DNA of 64,000 nucleotides from Isoetes taiwanensis (taxonomy: Eukaryota; Streptophyta; Lycopodiopsida; Isoetales; Isoetaceae). The translations under genes and the position numbers were made by a program. The stretch covers positions 3,781,069-3,845,068 of the forward strand of contig JAJEKV010000011.1 of assembly GCA_021234155.1 (NCBI GenBank), read 5' to 3'. Below are positions 30,528-43,329 of the stretch, piece after piece (position 1 is the first letter of the stretch; the number at the start of each line of letters is the position of its first letter). The notes under the pieces are model-generated. The model searched no databases, was not told the DNA's origin, and saw nothing but the letters and a program-made list of their open reading frames with translations.

Positions 30528-30945
30528 CACTTAGGCTCCAACATGCCTAGGTGGCTCAACAATGCCATGTGGGCTCCAACATGCCAAGGTGGCTCAAATA
30601 CGCCACCTAGGCTCCAACATGCCAAGGTGGCTCCAACATTCCAATTCAAACATGGCCTAAAAATGCCATTTCTAATGAAATATTTTTCAATTGTTTAATT
30701 GATTCATATTTTTTATGGTTCAAATGTTGTATCCCTAGGATTTACCGTGCCACCTAGTTGGCTCAAACACGCCATGTGGGCTCCAACATGCCATCTAGGC
30801 TCCAACATGCCAAGGTGGCTCAAACATGCCATGTGGGTTCCAACATGCCACCTAGGCTCCAACATTCCAAGGTGGCTCTAATATGCCATCTAGGCTCCAA
30901 CATGCCAAGGTGGCTCAACCATGCCACCTAGGCTCCAACATGCTC
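30507..30945. repeat. 17-18-bp minisatellite
   Basis: Two blocks (30507-30642 and 30752-30945) of alternating units built on GGCTCCAACATGCCA-NNT and GGCTCAAACATGCCA-NNT, separated by about 110 bp of unrelated A/T-rich DNA. The unit is about 18 bp, so it reads as a repeated peptide, but there is no start or gene context. Confidence 0.85.
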
Positions 30946-31082
<137 letters not shown>

Positions 31083-31229
31083 AGGATCTCTCTCCAACCA
31101 AATTTGGGGCGGGGTGGAATCGAGCATTGCGGAATCGACACTGCGTGGGGTTTCATCCTTGGCTGTTAAAACAGGGGCTTCTACCCTTTCGGCAGCAGCA
31201 GGAGAAACAGGGGGTTCTGCCCCTTGGAA

Positions 31230-31949
31230 TGAGGAGCAGTGAGTTTTGCTTCAAAAAATGGGTTCTTGGCAAAGAAGACGATTTTGGGAGTCTTATGGTA
31301 AATTTGAACCTGGTAATTCTCAAATTGATGGAGACATTGGATCAAATGCAGAAGGAGGCAGCAAGAAAAGACTCTGAAACAGTAAGTGCTCTTCAGCAAA
31401 TTTCCAATTCATTGGTTGATTTAAAACAGGAAAATGGGTCTTTGAAAGAAGAGATTGTAGCTTTGAGAGCGTAACCAAAAACATGAAAATGCTAATCTTA
31501 AGGAGGAGATCACCGCTCTAAAGGAAAGGGAAACAGAATTTTTAAGTGAAGAAGACACAGGGGAAACTGTTAAAGAAGTGGTGGACAAACTAAATTTAAG
31601 GATGAATGATATCTTGGAGATGCAGGAAAGGCAGAAACGAGCACTTAATTTGAGGATTGCAGGTTTACCAGAGATGGAGAATGAAGATACAAAGAATGAA
31701 GTGGCTAATTTCTTTACCGCACAGATGAAACTTGAAGGGATAGAAATAGAGGATGCTTTCAGGGCAGGCCCAAAAGGAGCTAAACCACGGAATGTAGTGG
31801 TCAAATTCTCTAATCGTCATAGCAGAATTAAGGTGTTGCAGAAAAAGACGGAATTGAAAGGAGAGAATATCTGGATTAATGAAGATCTCACTAAGGAGCA
31901 ATATGAGAATCACAAGATAGAAATTCAGAAATTTAAGGTCGCTTCATGA
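31230..31949 (+). pseudogene. LINE-C ORF1 (coiled coil plus Transposase_22-like RRM)
   Basis: The first part (to 31474) carries a coiled coil with LVDLKQENGSLKEEIVALRA. A one-base frameshift near 31472 separates it from a second frame with ITALKERETEFL, then RALNLRIAGLPEMENEDTK, VRAGPKGAK-like text (DAFRAGPKGAKPRNVVVKF) and LKGENIWINEDLT. A coiled coil, an RRM with the NLRIxGLPE strand, and a C-terminal domain with xIxINEDLT is the layout of L1-type ORF1p. Known family members form trimers and coat the element RNA. The single frameshift is the only obvious lesion. The exact start is uncertain; 31251 (ATGGGTTCTTGG context) is one option. Confidence 0.75.
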
Positions 31950-32024
31950 GAAAGCAATAAGAAGGCATTTTGGAAGAATGGGAAGGTGCTAGTCTCGGAC
32001 TAGGAAATAGAGGCCATCAGGATT

Positions 32025-35000
32025 ATGGCATGGAACATAAACCAATTGAGTACTGGAAAGGTTCACTCGATGGGGGATGTTCTAGCATCAGTAGACTTAG
32101 CCTTCTTTTTAGAAACATGGGAGCACGAGGAATATGGATTGCCAGACATTCCGGGGTTTTGTTTGTTACATTCAAGATGGAAACAAGAAAGGTTGGAGGC
32201 TTAAGAGGATATGGAGGGGTTGCTTGCTATATAGAGATGAATTAAAACATGTTGTTGCCGTAGTAAAAGACTCAAAGCAAAGATATATGGGTGGAGTTGC
32301 TTGGAAAGGACCGAAAGATGTTTATTGCAGGGTGTTATTTCCCGCCCTTAAAGCAACAAACTTATAATATGTATAACTTGGATATGGAGGACCCATTTCT
32401 GACACTTGAGCAAGATATATCTTCTTTTTTGTCCAGGGGCGAAGTGGTGCTTATGGGAGATTTTAATGGTAGAACGGCGAGAAAGCAGGCAGCAATAGCA
32501 AGTGCATGTGGAGATCCAATGTGGATGGAGCAGCTGGATGAAAGGGAATTGGGAGACATTGGGTGGAGCCGCACTTCAATGGATATGAACCAGTGGCCTT
32601 CGCCTTTGGGTACCGCCCTGTTGAACATGTGTAGTGGTTTGAATTTACTACTGTATAATGGTACTAAAAGTTTTCCAGACACTTCCAAATGCACATGCCG
32701 AGGTAAAAGTGTAGTGGATTATTTTATTGCAGCAGCACATTTTGTAAATGATGTCATCTACTTGCAAATCCTAGATGAGAGAAGTGAATCGGACCATGTA
32801 CCAATTATTGCTTCTATCAGAACCTCTTGTGTGAGACAGGATGAGGTACAGGCTAATCCTAATAGCCCGGGGCGTATTTATGTAGTGGAAAGGAAGAAAG
32901 ATTCTTACCTTAGCATGTTTGAGGAGCGTTGTGAGCAGGTAGGATGGCCTAAGGGGGCGGATGAGATAAGCACTCTCCTGACCTCTTTGATCACTGACAC
33001 TGCACAGACATGTTTTTCTTCTGGTCGTAGGCGGAAAGGTTTGCCTTGCAATGGCTGGTTTGATATGGAGTGCAAAATAAAAAGAAAGCAGTATAAGGAT
33101 GCAAAGGGGGAAATTTGGGGGCAATTGATCAAAGAGTTTAAGACTCTTACTAAAGCAAAGAAGAGGGTTTTCTTGCAACGCAAACAAGAGGAGTTGGTTG
33201 GGAGTTTGTTGGTAGATCCCTTTAAGTTTTGGAAGAAGCTTAAGCAAGGTAAACATGAAACACCCCTGTTCAGTGCAAGTGCCTTGCTAGATCAAGTAAA
33301 GAAATTATATCATGTGGAAGGTCTGCAAGATGAATGGCCGGGCAGGGAATGTGATTTGGTTTTCTCATATGAGGATGTTCAATGGGGGCTTAACAAGTTG
33401 GCAAACAGGAAGGCAGCAGATTCCACGGGATTAGTGGCAGAACTCTTGAAGTGGGCAGGACAAAAAATGGTAGAGGGGCTTACACTAATGTTTAATGCAG
33501 CGGTCAAAGAGGGATTTCCTTCATCGTGGCAAAATAATCGAGTAGTGCCCATTCATAAAGCAGGTGATAAAAGCGATCCCAACAACTACAGAATGATTAT
33601 GGTTAGTAATTTGTTTGCTAAGCTGTATGCCACAATTGTTGAACATAAGATTAGCATGTGGGCAGAGATGCATGGAGTCAGGGCTAAGGGTCAGGCAGGG
33701 TTTCGGCCTCAGAAATCCACAATAGATCACCTTGTTACTTTTAGGGCCATGATAGATGCTGTCAAAGGGATGCGCAAACCTTTGTTTGCCACGTTTGTGG
33801 ATTGCACTAAGGCTTTTGACACAGTTTGTAGGAGCAATCTCTGGACTAGCTTGGAACGCATAAATGTGCCTGTAGAATATAGAGATGCTGTGAGATTGTT
33901 ATATGAGAAAGTGTTGGTTACACTATCTACTCCATTTATTGAAGAGGGTGATGAGGCAGTGGTCAGTAACATGGGCGTTAAACAGGGATGTCCTATGTCG
34001 CCAGCGCTCTTTGGTATATTTATTGATGAATTAGAAGAGTGGATACAAGAACATGGAGGGGAGGGGACTCCTCTGGCAGGCTATGTTGTTCTCTTGCTTT
34101 TATATGCAGATGATATTGTACTGATCGCACGAAGTAAGGAGGGGATGCAAAGACACTTGGACGCTTTGGCTTCTTTCTGTGATGCTAAGGGATTGCAGGT
34201 GAATATGAGCAAAACTAAGGTGGTGATTTTTGGGACAACGTTGGATAAAAACTATGAGTTCTTTTATAAGGGCAATTCAGTGGAGATTTCTACATCGTAC
34301 AAATATTTGGGGATCATAGTAGATAAGAATTTCAGATGGAATCAAACAATAGAGCAAAGAATAAATGGAGGGCTCAAGGCCTTTTTTGCTATGCAGAGGA
34401 AATGTGTTAAGGCAGATATATGGAGATTCAGTTTAAAAAGAATGCTATTCAAGACTCTAGTGCAGGCAGTTGTGCTTTATGGGTGTGAAGTATGGGGACC
34501 AGGCTTATCTTTAGAGCTGTGGCAAAAAATTGAAAAGGTGCAAAAGAAATTCCTGCATGCAGAGCTTGGAGTTAAAATGCAAACTCCATATGAAATGATG
34601 TTAGCAGAATGCGGTATGTTGCCCTTAGAATGTGAAGCTTTATGCCAATTTTTAACCTACTTGAGCAAAGTAGGCGGTCTTGATGAAACTAGTCTCCCTC
34701 GTTTGGCTTTGAAGGAGTCTTTCGACCGAGGCTGGTATGCAGAAGGTATGGTGTGGCTAAGAAAATGGGGGCTCTGTATTGAGGACCTTGAGCAGAATAA
34801 GGGGCGGATTAGGGAATGGGTTGGGGAGACAGTCACCAATCGGAGTTGGTCTAGACCAGGCACAAAGATGTTGCATTACAGAGAGCAAATGAACCCAATG
34901 TTGCGGGAGATGGATTATCTTAATGGCAATATCTCTACCAAAAAAAGACATGTTATTTGCAGGATGAGGTTGAGTGCACATCACCTAAACGTTGAGGTGG

Positions 35001-35344
35001 GGCGATGGGCAGGTATAGCACGTGAGCATAGACTTTGTCGAGCCTGCGGAGCAAATGAAGTTGAGGATGAAGAACATGTGATTCTCAAGTGTCCAGCATA
35101 CCAAACTTTGAGGAGTAGGTTTGAGATTGGGGTTTCTACTCTTGTTGCTTTTTTCAGATTGCCAGCAACCCGAGTTGCGAGTTTTTTATTGGATTTGTTA
35201 CAAATGAGGGAGACGGTTATCAAAGTATCTAGGGATATTATTAGTGATGGAGAGGAGAGCGAGCTTGATGATGAGCCTCTTTGTGAGGCCTTATCACAAG
35301 AAGATATTTTTGATTTTGAAAATGTTTTTCTAGACGTCTCATAG
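32025..35344 (+). CDS. LINE-C ORF2: AP endonuclease, reverse transcriptase, CCHC
   Basis: The natural start is MAWNINQLSTG at 32025. Two to three frameshifts between 32170 and 32300 break the first endonuclease strands, after which 1,017 codons are open. Endonuclease motifs: VVLMGDFNGR, then SVVDYFIAAAHF and ERSESDHVP. Reverse transcriptase: NRKAADSTGLVAELLKWAG, VPIHKAGDKSDPNNYR, FATFVDCTKAFDTV (first Asp), GVKQGCPMSPALFG, YADD at 34103-34114, and SYKYLGIIVDKNFRWN. The C-terminal part has CRACGANEVEDEEHVILKCP, a CX2CX8HX5C finger. The catalytic residues are kept, so the enzyme was recently active and might work in trans if the 5' lesions are sequencing errors. Confidence 0.9.
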
Positions 35345-35394
35345 ACCTGATGGTCTCAAAAGACGGATTAATACATTTCACTTCACTTCACTTC

Positions 35395-35396
<2 letters not shown>
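35345..35396 (+). other. LINE-C 3' hairpin and CACTT tail
   Basis: GACGTCT-CATA-GACC-TGAT-GGTC-TCAAA-AGACG forms an inner stem GACC/GGTC inside an outer CGTCT/AGACG stem. LINE-D has the same fold at 35950-35985 with different loops. The pentamer CACTT is then repeated. Confidence 0.6.

Positions 35397-35488
<92 letters not shown>
35397..35488. repeat. (CT)n microsatellite, second of three
   Basis: About 45 CT units between the tail of LINE-C and the truncated 5' end of LINE-D. Ends CTCTCTAG, like the first tract. Confidence 0.97.
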
Positions 35489-36151
<663 letters not shown>

Positions 36152-37606
36152 AGTCCCCAGGGTAATGTCTTTCTGAGTCCATTCGTAGAGCCAATTCATA
36201 GTTCCGGAGTGGGGGAGTTGCCCGTCCATGGCTAGGGGCTTTTGGAAGAGGACTTTTGGGGCGAGCTACTTCTGGTGGGTTTTAGGGGTCCTTTTTCTGG
36301 CATCAACACTCTCCATCTACGTGATGATACGACGCAAGGTCCTGTTCGAATCTGACTAGGATATGACCTCCGAAATGTAAACCTTGTGTGTTGCTAGGTT
36401 ACTATAGGGTTTACATTATGGAGGTCGAGTTTTAGCCGTTTGCACTTGGGACATAGTCAAGAAGCTGAAGTTGAAAATGCAAAGCAATAGGAAGTGACAA
36501 AATGGGGTTGGATTTATTCTCTTCCCAATGTGGCAATTAGAATTCAAGAGCGCTTTTGCAGTCGCAAGATTGCTTTGGATCATTCGGGATGGCCGATAGA
36601 TCCAAACTCTATTATTTCAATTGCCATGGCTCTGCATGCATGTTCAAAAATGGTGCACCTAGTTATCTATGAAAAACAACTACGTTTCGGCCTCCGAAAC
36701 GTAAACCTGTATGTTGCTAGGTTCTTGTAGGGTTTATGTTATGGAGATCGAGTTTTGGTCGTTTTCATTTGAGACGTGGTCGAGAGGTTGCAGTTGAAGA
36801 CACGAAGAAATAGGAACTGACGGAACGGGGTTTGGATCTATTCTCCTCCCGTTGTGGCAATTATAAGTCGAGCTAATTGTATATATATTATCTTTAATAG
36901 AAGTTCCCAAAAGAGTTGGAATTATTAACCATCATGACCTTGGACCCTATTTAGACTGTGATAGTTGAAATCATGCAAAAAAAACCCTTATAAAGGTTGA
37001 GATTCAAAAAATTGCTTGCTGGTTTTCTGTGAAAGTTCGCTGACAGAATATTTATTCCACTTTGAACTCGGTTTTTTGCATCTTCCCAATTCTAGATCAG
37101 GCCAACTTTTTTCAAACATGTTCCTACAACTTTTTTTTTATAGTAATTTCAAGGGTACAAGGTAGAAACCCAATTGTTATGTCGTTCGATCAGGATGCGA
37201 TTTGACTCTGCCACGTTGTCCAGAACGTCAAACTTATCTTAGGGGCCAAGTTACATGATTAGTTTTTCTAAAGAAGGGAAACAGACGCCTCACAAAGCAG
37301 CAATTTACAGCACCACCTAGGCTGCTTGCAACTACAAGTGTGTTGGACTTGAGTTTCTTTGGTGCTTCTTGGCCCATAAAATTTGGTTTCTATGGTAATA
37401 TCAACATTCTGAGTCTGTTAACAGAGTCAATTTTCAGTTCTGGGATGGGAAAGTTGTCCGTCCATTGTGAGGACCCTCAATAGAAGAGTTTTGTGGAAGG
37501 CTGCTTCCATAGGGTTTTCAAGGATCTGACTTTTGGCATCGAGGCCCTCCCCATAATGATAATATAGTGCCAAATCCTGGTCGAATTTGAAGTAGGCAAG
37601 GGTGCC
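36152..37606. repeat. Non-coding region with two duplicated segments
   Basis: 36361-36540 resembles 36695-36870 (shared TGTTGCTAGGTT, GTAGGGTTTA, ATGGAG(G/A)TCGAGTTTT). 36181-36362 resembles 37425-37605 (GTTCC/CTGG-GTGGG, CCGTCCAT, TTTTGGCATC). No protein is encoded. The unit may be an unrecognised repeat family. Confidence 0.55.
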
Positions 37607-39017
37607 AGAACACATCCCCCCCGTAGCCTATTATTGGGTAGGCGAGTTGGTAGCCTTCCCCATGTCGAACGTGGTCCATTCACAGTCAATTTCTTCAGGG
37701 CTTGCTATGGCAGTTGCACTCGCAACTCAGCATTGTTATCCCTTATTTGCATGGTTGAAGATTCCATTATAAGAAGTTTGAATTCAAAAGCAAGCATCAA
37801 GGTCCAAGTAGTCGACACTTCGAAATTGTACACCTTTTCAAAGTCAATAAGTTAAGGACAAACGAAATAAGCAACCTTTTGATAACAAAAATTGCTCTCT
37901 AAGTTCTTGAAGTTCTCTTTGCCTAATTCCCTCTACCAAAAATACTTGCTTTGTCCATTTGTTATGAAAATGCCTAGTCATCATAATATCCACATCACCC
38001 ATATCTTGCCATGTCATCAAAAATTTGCCACATATCCCCATGAAAAACCAAAGTTGCACATTTTTTTATTTTTGGCCTAGTCAAAAGTTGGCCTTGCTTA
38101 CTTGGCATAACATGTCACCACTGAGGGCCACATCATCATGTTCATGTCAACTTTTGCAAATCTTAGTTATTCTATTAATCTGCCGATAATATCATACCTT
38201 TGCGCACTCTTTTTTCCTTTAGATGTTGCTTCCAAGATTGGTTGTCTTTGATTGTTGTGTTTGACATTGTGCATTGAGGCTTGAAATCGAGGGAAATCTG
38301 CATTGTTTTACATGGTAGGTTGAATTGTTCACGAAGAGGTTCCAAAGTTTCAGTTCTTGCTATGGTATCATGTGACTAGATATTTCTTTTGTCGTGAATG
38401 TGTTTCATAGGCAATTTTTTCCATCTCCATAATTTTATTGTGTATGATATTAGGTGGAGATCAAAAGGAGACTTTGCCATTTGAGTTATATGATTTGACT
38501 GTATTGCATGGATTCACTCTTAATTAACCATTGATTATTTAGCTCCCCGTGTGATGTTTTTTGAACTAGAGGCCTTTAGGTTTACTCTTGGTTTCGTTGG
38601 AGCACTTTTCTACAATCACATTTGTTGGTCTTCATGTACTCGTATAGAATTTTTACATTGTGCATTCGATTCCTGCCTCTATCTTGGCGACGTCTTTACA
38701 TCAACTTCTTGCCCTCGCCTTCACTATTCTATTCTATTCTATTCTATTCTATTCTATTCTTTGAGTTCTTCATTTTGGGAGGTGCTGCGCGTGTTGCTCC
38801 CTATGTAAACTTGAATTTTCTTGACACGTTTTTCCTTCAGGTACTACATTTTTTCAACTATCGTATTATTATTTGTGGCCATTTTTCTTGTGGGTATGAA
38901 TTTGGATTTCAACATCTCTACTTGGATTTGGAAAATTTGGGTTTTAGGAAGTTTGTCATCTATTTAAACATGATAGCCGTGCATTGACTTGGGAAGATCT
39001 AGTGTTTGTTGCCCTTT
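37607..39017. other. No gene recognised; (ATTCT)n at 38727-38760
   Basis: T-rich on the plus strand. Between 37980 and 38160 words such as CATGTCATCA, GCCACAT and CATGTCACC recur, and they are complementary to similar words at 50280-50620. A short (ATTCT)7 array lies at 38727-38760 without the LINE 3' motif. Open frames are Leu/Phe-rich shadows of T content. Confidence 0.35.
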
Positions 39018-39190
39018 TTACTTGCATATTCCTTTCCTCCTCTGACATTTTTGCCGCTGGACTTGGGCAAATAGTTGATGTCATAACATTGATTTACTTG
39101 CAGATATTCCTTTGCTTCTTGACATTTTGCAGTTGGACTTGGCAGATGGTTGATGTGACATCGTGTTTGCTTGTGAAAGTTGCGCTTATA
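39018..39190. repeat. ~87-bp tandem duplication
   Basis: ACTTGCA-ATATTCCTTTGCTTCT-TGACATTTTGC-G(T)TGGACTTGG-CA-ATG-TTGATGT occurs twice (about 39020 and 39106) with roughly 15% differences. Confidence 0.6.
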
Positions 39191-39323
39191 GCATTGGTAG
39201 ACTTACTATTGGTAAAAATTTTCATGTCGGAGTGGTATTTCTTGCTTGTAAAATTCTTGGGCATTCGTTTCCTTCCATTGCTTTTTTAGTGCTTAGCATC
39301 ATGATTTTTCGACTTTATTCCTA

Positions 39324-40182
39324 GGCCGAAATCACACTACGGCTAAACTCAATTAAATACGTGGCAAGTTTAGGCAGGTGTTTAGCCCCAAATAACATTC
39401 TGCCACTACTCGATATCACACTATCGTGTCTAAATTACTCAAAATGTCTTCCATGTCATCTGCCGCATAAGCAGCAATAATCTGTGACAGAACCTGATGA
39501 ATTTTATAGAGCTTTTGTAATCGTTTTTTTTTCCTTCTGGTCTCTGCTATTCTTCATGAAAATCAGTTTATTTCTACTATAATCTAGACCGGAATGGCTT
39601 CCTGCTCATGTGTATGGCAAAAGCCCCATCCATATTACCCGAAATCTGATAGAAATCATAGTTCCAAGATGCTTATCTTCATGAAAATCAGTTTATTTCT
39701 ACTACTATAATCTAGACCGGAATGGTTTCTTGCTCATGTATATGGCAAAAGCCCCATCCATATTACCCAAAATCTGATAGAAATCGTAGTTCCAAGATTG
39801 AACCGAAATCATAGTTCCGAAATCTGATCCAAAATCGTAGTTCTTGATCCGTCTTTCACAGATTTTCCCACGATTTGCAGACTACATGCATCATTTTCCC
39901 AACGATTTTGCAACGGATTTATCTAGACTCGAGCCTCGAACAATTTCTAGAAAGCTCCCGCCGGATTGCATGCTCTCCCGCTGAATTGATGGATGACGTG
40001 GTGCCTGCCGGAAGTTGGGACAGGGGAAATCCCCCGTCCAAAAACATATGGGTGCCCAAAAGCTGACTAAGCATTCGGCACTCTAGATGTGATAGGTGGT
40101 GCATGCCTAAACTCCACGTGTATTATTTTTGTTGGTTCTTCTTTTGAATTTTTTCAGTTTGGCCTTTAGTGTGATTTCGGCC
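39324..40182. mobile_element. Harbinger/Tourist-like non-autonomous element
   Basis: 859 bp between inverted ends GGCCGAAATCACACTA (left) and TAGTGTGATTTCGGCC (right). Similarity continues inward (GGCTAAACT / AGTTTGGCC, then CGTGG-AGTTTAGGCA on both arms). Flanking CTA at 39321-39323 and TTA at 40183-40185 suggest a 3-bp T-rich TSD as in PIF/Harbinger elements. Inside is a ~126-bp tandem duplication (39554-39679 and 39680-39805). No transposase. Confidence 0.65.
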
Positions 40183-40441
40183 TTAGATGAAGAAAAGGGG
40201 GGAAATTTTAAAAGAAAAGGGGGAAATTTAAAACTGTAAGCTCACCCTAAAACCACCGTTTTCTTATTTTTTAATGTTTATTCTTCTACTGCAGCTCGTC
40301 GTTCTCGGTATGGCGACGGCCGTGTTTCTCTTTCTTGCTATGGTGGTGGCACAGCTCTTGAGCTCTGCTTGGCGCTGCCTCGAGGTACATGCACTAGTTA
40401 TAACTAGAGGACAAAATCCTTTTGAGCAACACATGTTTGGG

Positions 40442-41280
40442 TATGGAGAGCGGTGCTCCAGCTGTGGCAGACAAATCCTTTCGCTTTGAGGACGTTGTGG
40501 CTGCCAGATTCTTCTTTTCATGTTTACTTCAAAAAATAGGTTTGTAAGAAAACTGCGATGTCTATGGCAGAGATGTTCTTCCCCCTTTTATATTTGTTAT
40601 CCTTTTTCCATTATATTTCCCTGAGACCTCTGTTTATCGTGCAGGGGATTGCATATAGAGCTAGAGGAAGCTGGAGCCAGCATACCAAGGTTAATCTAAA
40701 GTTCTGACATTTTGTTTCTCTACTTGTTTCACTAATCTATAAAAATTGCAGGGTGCTCGAGCTATTATGGCGATTCAACTGTTCCAATGATCTGTTCAAA
40801 CTTTTGCAGTTGGAACAAGCTAGGTAAGAACCTAGACTCGGTGGAAGAATTATAACATTTTCATTATGTTGCAAGGAGTCTACGATGCAGTAGAGAAGAA
40901 ATTTCTGAAAACTCTGTTGTTTGGAATTTGCATGCAAATGACGGTCTTCTGGTTCAGGAGTATGAATGTAAGTTGAAAATACCTGTTCGAATAATTATGG
41001 CAATGGAAGATAAGTCATGTCCGATGGTTTCTGACTTCCAGTTTCCTTCAGCTATTCCAGGTAATCCGAGGGTGTTACTATGAACATCTGCAAGAGCGGA
41101 GAAACTAAACTGTTTGTCCAAGAGGGCTTGACTACAGAACAAATGAAGTAAGTTATCCCTCCCCTTCATCCATCTCTAACTAATCATTGTGCTAATTTAA
41201 ATTGTTGTAGAATTGCTGCATGCAGAATGGGTCGGACACTAGTGCAGCTTATGCGGACTCTAGATAACATACGGGCCGAG
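40442..41280 (+). CDS. Unidentified multi-exon gene, 5' part
   Basis: A spliced frame with matching phases can be followed. An ATG at 40442 gives MESGAPAVADKSFRFEDVVA up to about 40533 (donor GTAAGA). Next exon 40645-40690 has GLHIELEEAGASIPR. Then 40752-40826 has VLELLWRFNCSNDLFKLLQL. Then 40875-40970 has SREEISENSVVWNLHAND. A part near 41095-41150 has SGETKLFVQEGLTTEQMK, and the last visible exon at 41210-41280 has MGRTLVQLMRTLDNIRAE. Boundaries GT and AG agree in phase for most junctions; the join near 41040-41095 is unclear. I do not recognise the product. The Copia element lies four bases inside the next intron. A possible following exon is at about 46026-46094 (EPLSHESMLMTKLLYC). Function unknown. 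Confidence 0.45.
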
Positions 41281-41288
41281 GTATCTTT

Positions 41289-41508
41289 TGTGAATGCAAA
41301 GACACAATGGAACAAATGAATAACCGAAACTCAAGAAGATGATATATTGATCATGCAGTGATTACAATATATAGATGAGAAAAGGCGGTGTTCTGATACC
41401 TAAATGAGAGCCGTAATCTCAGTGCCGTCTAAATGAGGGCCTTAATCTCAGTGCGAGATTCAGGGCATGACTGTACTCCACGTGGCTGATCGAGGGGAAA
41501 CATCAACA
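41289..41508 (-). repeat. Copia 3' LTR (220 bp)
   Basis: Starts TGTGAATGCAAAG and ends GAAACATCAACA. Contains two near-identical TAAATGAG-GCC-TAATCTCAGTGC modules. The polypurine tract lies directly inside it on the minus strand. Confidence 0.95.
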
Positions 41509-41639
41509 GTCCCCCTTCAACGAGAACAGACACCAAGTTTCGCAACAAAAAGCTGGAATTTGTCTCGGCCAAGAGCCTTTGTGAACATGTCTGCAGGCAT
41601 TTCAGTTTGTAGGCAAATAAGAAAGTGCAATAAAGCCTT

Positions 41640-42985
41640 CTTCTAATTTTTGTTGAACATAATGATAATGGATGGGGATGTGATGAGTGCGAGCCCGCTA
41701 GCTGGTTGCTCAGCCCGGTATGGCACTTTGATTGTCAAGCCAAACTGGAATAGGTCTTTGGGGAGGACTGCGAGAACATCATGAAACAAATTTGAGAATT
41801 TGATGAGAAGCCGGGCACCATGAGAAAGAGCTAAGTATGCGCCTCTGCGAGAAGAAAGCACCGAAGCTTGCTTACGAGAAAGCCAACAACAACACCACCA
41901 TGGAAATAAAAACAACTCCACGTGGTAGAGGCCCGGATTGGTGTTGGTCCCTAGATCGGCATCAAGAAAGGCGGTAAAGCGAAGGTTCTTGAGGAGCATA
42001 AAGAATCGAAGGTCATGGTGCCTTTCAAATAGCGGAGAATGCGCTTTGCAAGTTCAGTGATAGGGAGTATGTTTATCATTGAATTTGCTAAGTGTGATCC
42101 GCGAGTATGCTTGAGGTCGGCGTGTGCATATCATAAGATACATGAGACCCGCCAATCGGTGGCGAAAAGGAACACGGGGATCGGGGAGATCAAAAAATTG
42201 AGTCTGAAGAAGATGCAAATTGGGCTCCATGGAGTGCACACGGGCTTGCAATCTTGCATGCCAAAACGTTCAAAAAAAAGTGGAAAGAAGCGTGCAGAGA
42301 GATATGCAAAGAGCGGCGAGGCGTTCCACGAGCAATGTGAACCAAGAAAAAAGGCGGCCGGGACCAAGATCTTTAATTTGAAAATGCATGGAGAGAAAAT
42401 CTTTGATCCGGAGCATCCGAGGCGAAGAATTTCCCATCAACAACATGTCATCCACATAAAGGAGGATCAAAGTAATGTGTGCCTCTGTCTCAAAAATATA
42501 CACGTTTGGATTAGCATAGGCACCGAAAAAACCATCTTGTTTGATCGAGTATCAAATTTAAGAAACCATGCACGAGGCTGTTTTAAGGCCATATATGGCT
42601 TTAAGAAGTTTACAAACTTGATGAGGATGAGCAGCATCTATGAACCCCGGAGGTTGAGACATAAAAATCTCCTCTTGCGAGGTCCCCATTGAGAAAAGCA
42701 ATTGTGAACATCAAGCCGATCAATGTCCCAATCTTCACGAAATGCAAGAGCTAAGAGAGTGCGCAGACTATCCATATGAATGACGAGCGAAAAAAGTTTG
42801 ATCATAATCCGGACCATGAATTTGAGTAAAACCCTAGCAACAAGCCGTGCTTTGTATCTTGTGAGATTCCCAATGAGAATCACATTTTTTGGTGAAGACC
42901 CATTTGCAATCAGCGGTCGCCTCCCTTTGGGTAAATCCACAAGTTCCCATACATGATTATCAGCCATGGATTGAAGCTCATCCAA
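41640..42985 (-). pseudogene. Copia reverse transcriptase/RNase H remnant
   Basis: The minus-strand frame 42985-42638 opens the RT with DNHVWELVDLPKGRRPLIAN and YKARLVAR. The catalytic YVDD is at 42447-42458 in LILLYVDDMLLMGN, followed by KDLGPG where KDLG-x-x-x-YFLGI is expected. Downstream text toward 41640 matches the RNase H end only loosely. Indels every 50-100 bp shift the frame, so no product is possible. Confidence 0.75.
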
Positions 42986-43329
42986 AGGCAGCTTGATGCC
43001 GGTCGCGGAGCCTCTTCACCGGTGAAGGCTTGAGAAATAGAAGTGGGCTCGTCTTGGGCAGCAAGGCAACACCATTCGAGAAGACTACATTGGGCATGTT
43101 CAATGATCTTGCGAGTTGGATGGCGACTCACGTGGAGGCAAAAGAAGAAGAGGCAAGTGGTGCGAGGAGCGGGCTGATCAATGGGAGGAGCGGGCTGATC
43201 AATGGAAGAATGCTGGTCATGAATGGTGGGCTGAGGAGGGTGTTCAAAGCAATAGGAGCAGGCTGGTCATGGGCGGGAGCGGGGAATATCAATGATCGGA
43301 ACAGGAGGAGCATTAGGAGGTGTGGGCAA

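Larger units (their letters stand above)
31083..35396 (+). mobile_element. LINE-C, nearly complete non-L1 LINE between (CT)n tracts
   Basis: 5' leader, ORF1 (31230-31949), ORF2 (32025-35344), a short 3' UTR with a hairpin, and a tail of CACTT pentamers at 35378-35396 which passes into (CT)n. It starts directly after another (CT)n tract. It is related to LINE-B and LINE-D. The long ORF2 frame (over 1,000 codons without a stop) shows it is young, though the endonuclease start has frameshifts. No non-microsatellite TSD is seen. Confidence 0.88.

Noticed and set aside
30507-30945. CRISPR-like array of short repeats
   Set aside because: No unique spacers of even length; repeats are contiguous and degenerate, and the genome is eukaryotic.
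38727-38760. Another LINE 3' tail, from the (ATTCT)n array
   Set aside because: The GTGGAC-N-TAAAAA motif and the 3' stem-loop are absent upstream, so it is only a simple repeat on present evidence.
42039-42692. 217-codon plus-strand frame
   Set aside because: Antisense to the Copia RT region, whose YVDD motif is on the minus strand.
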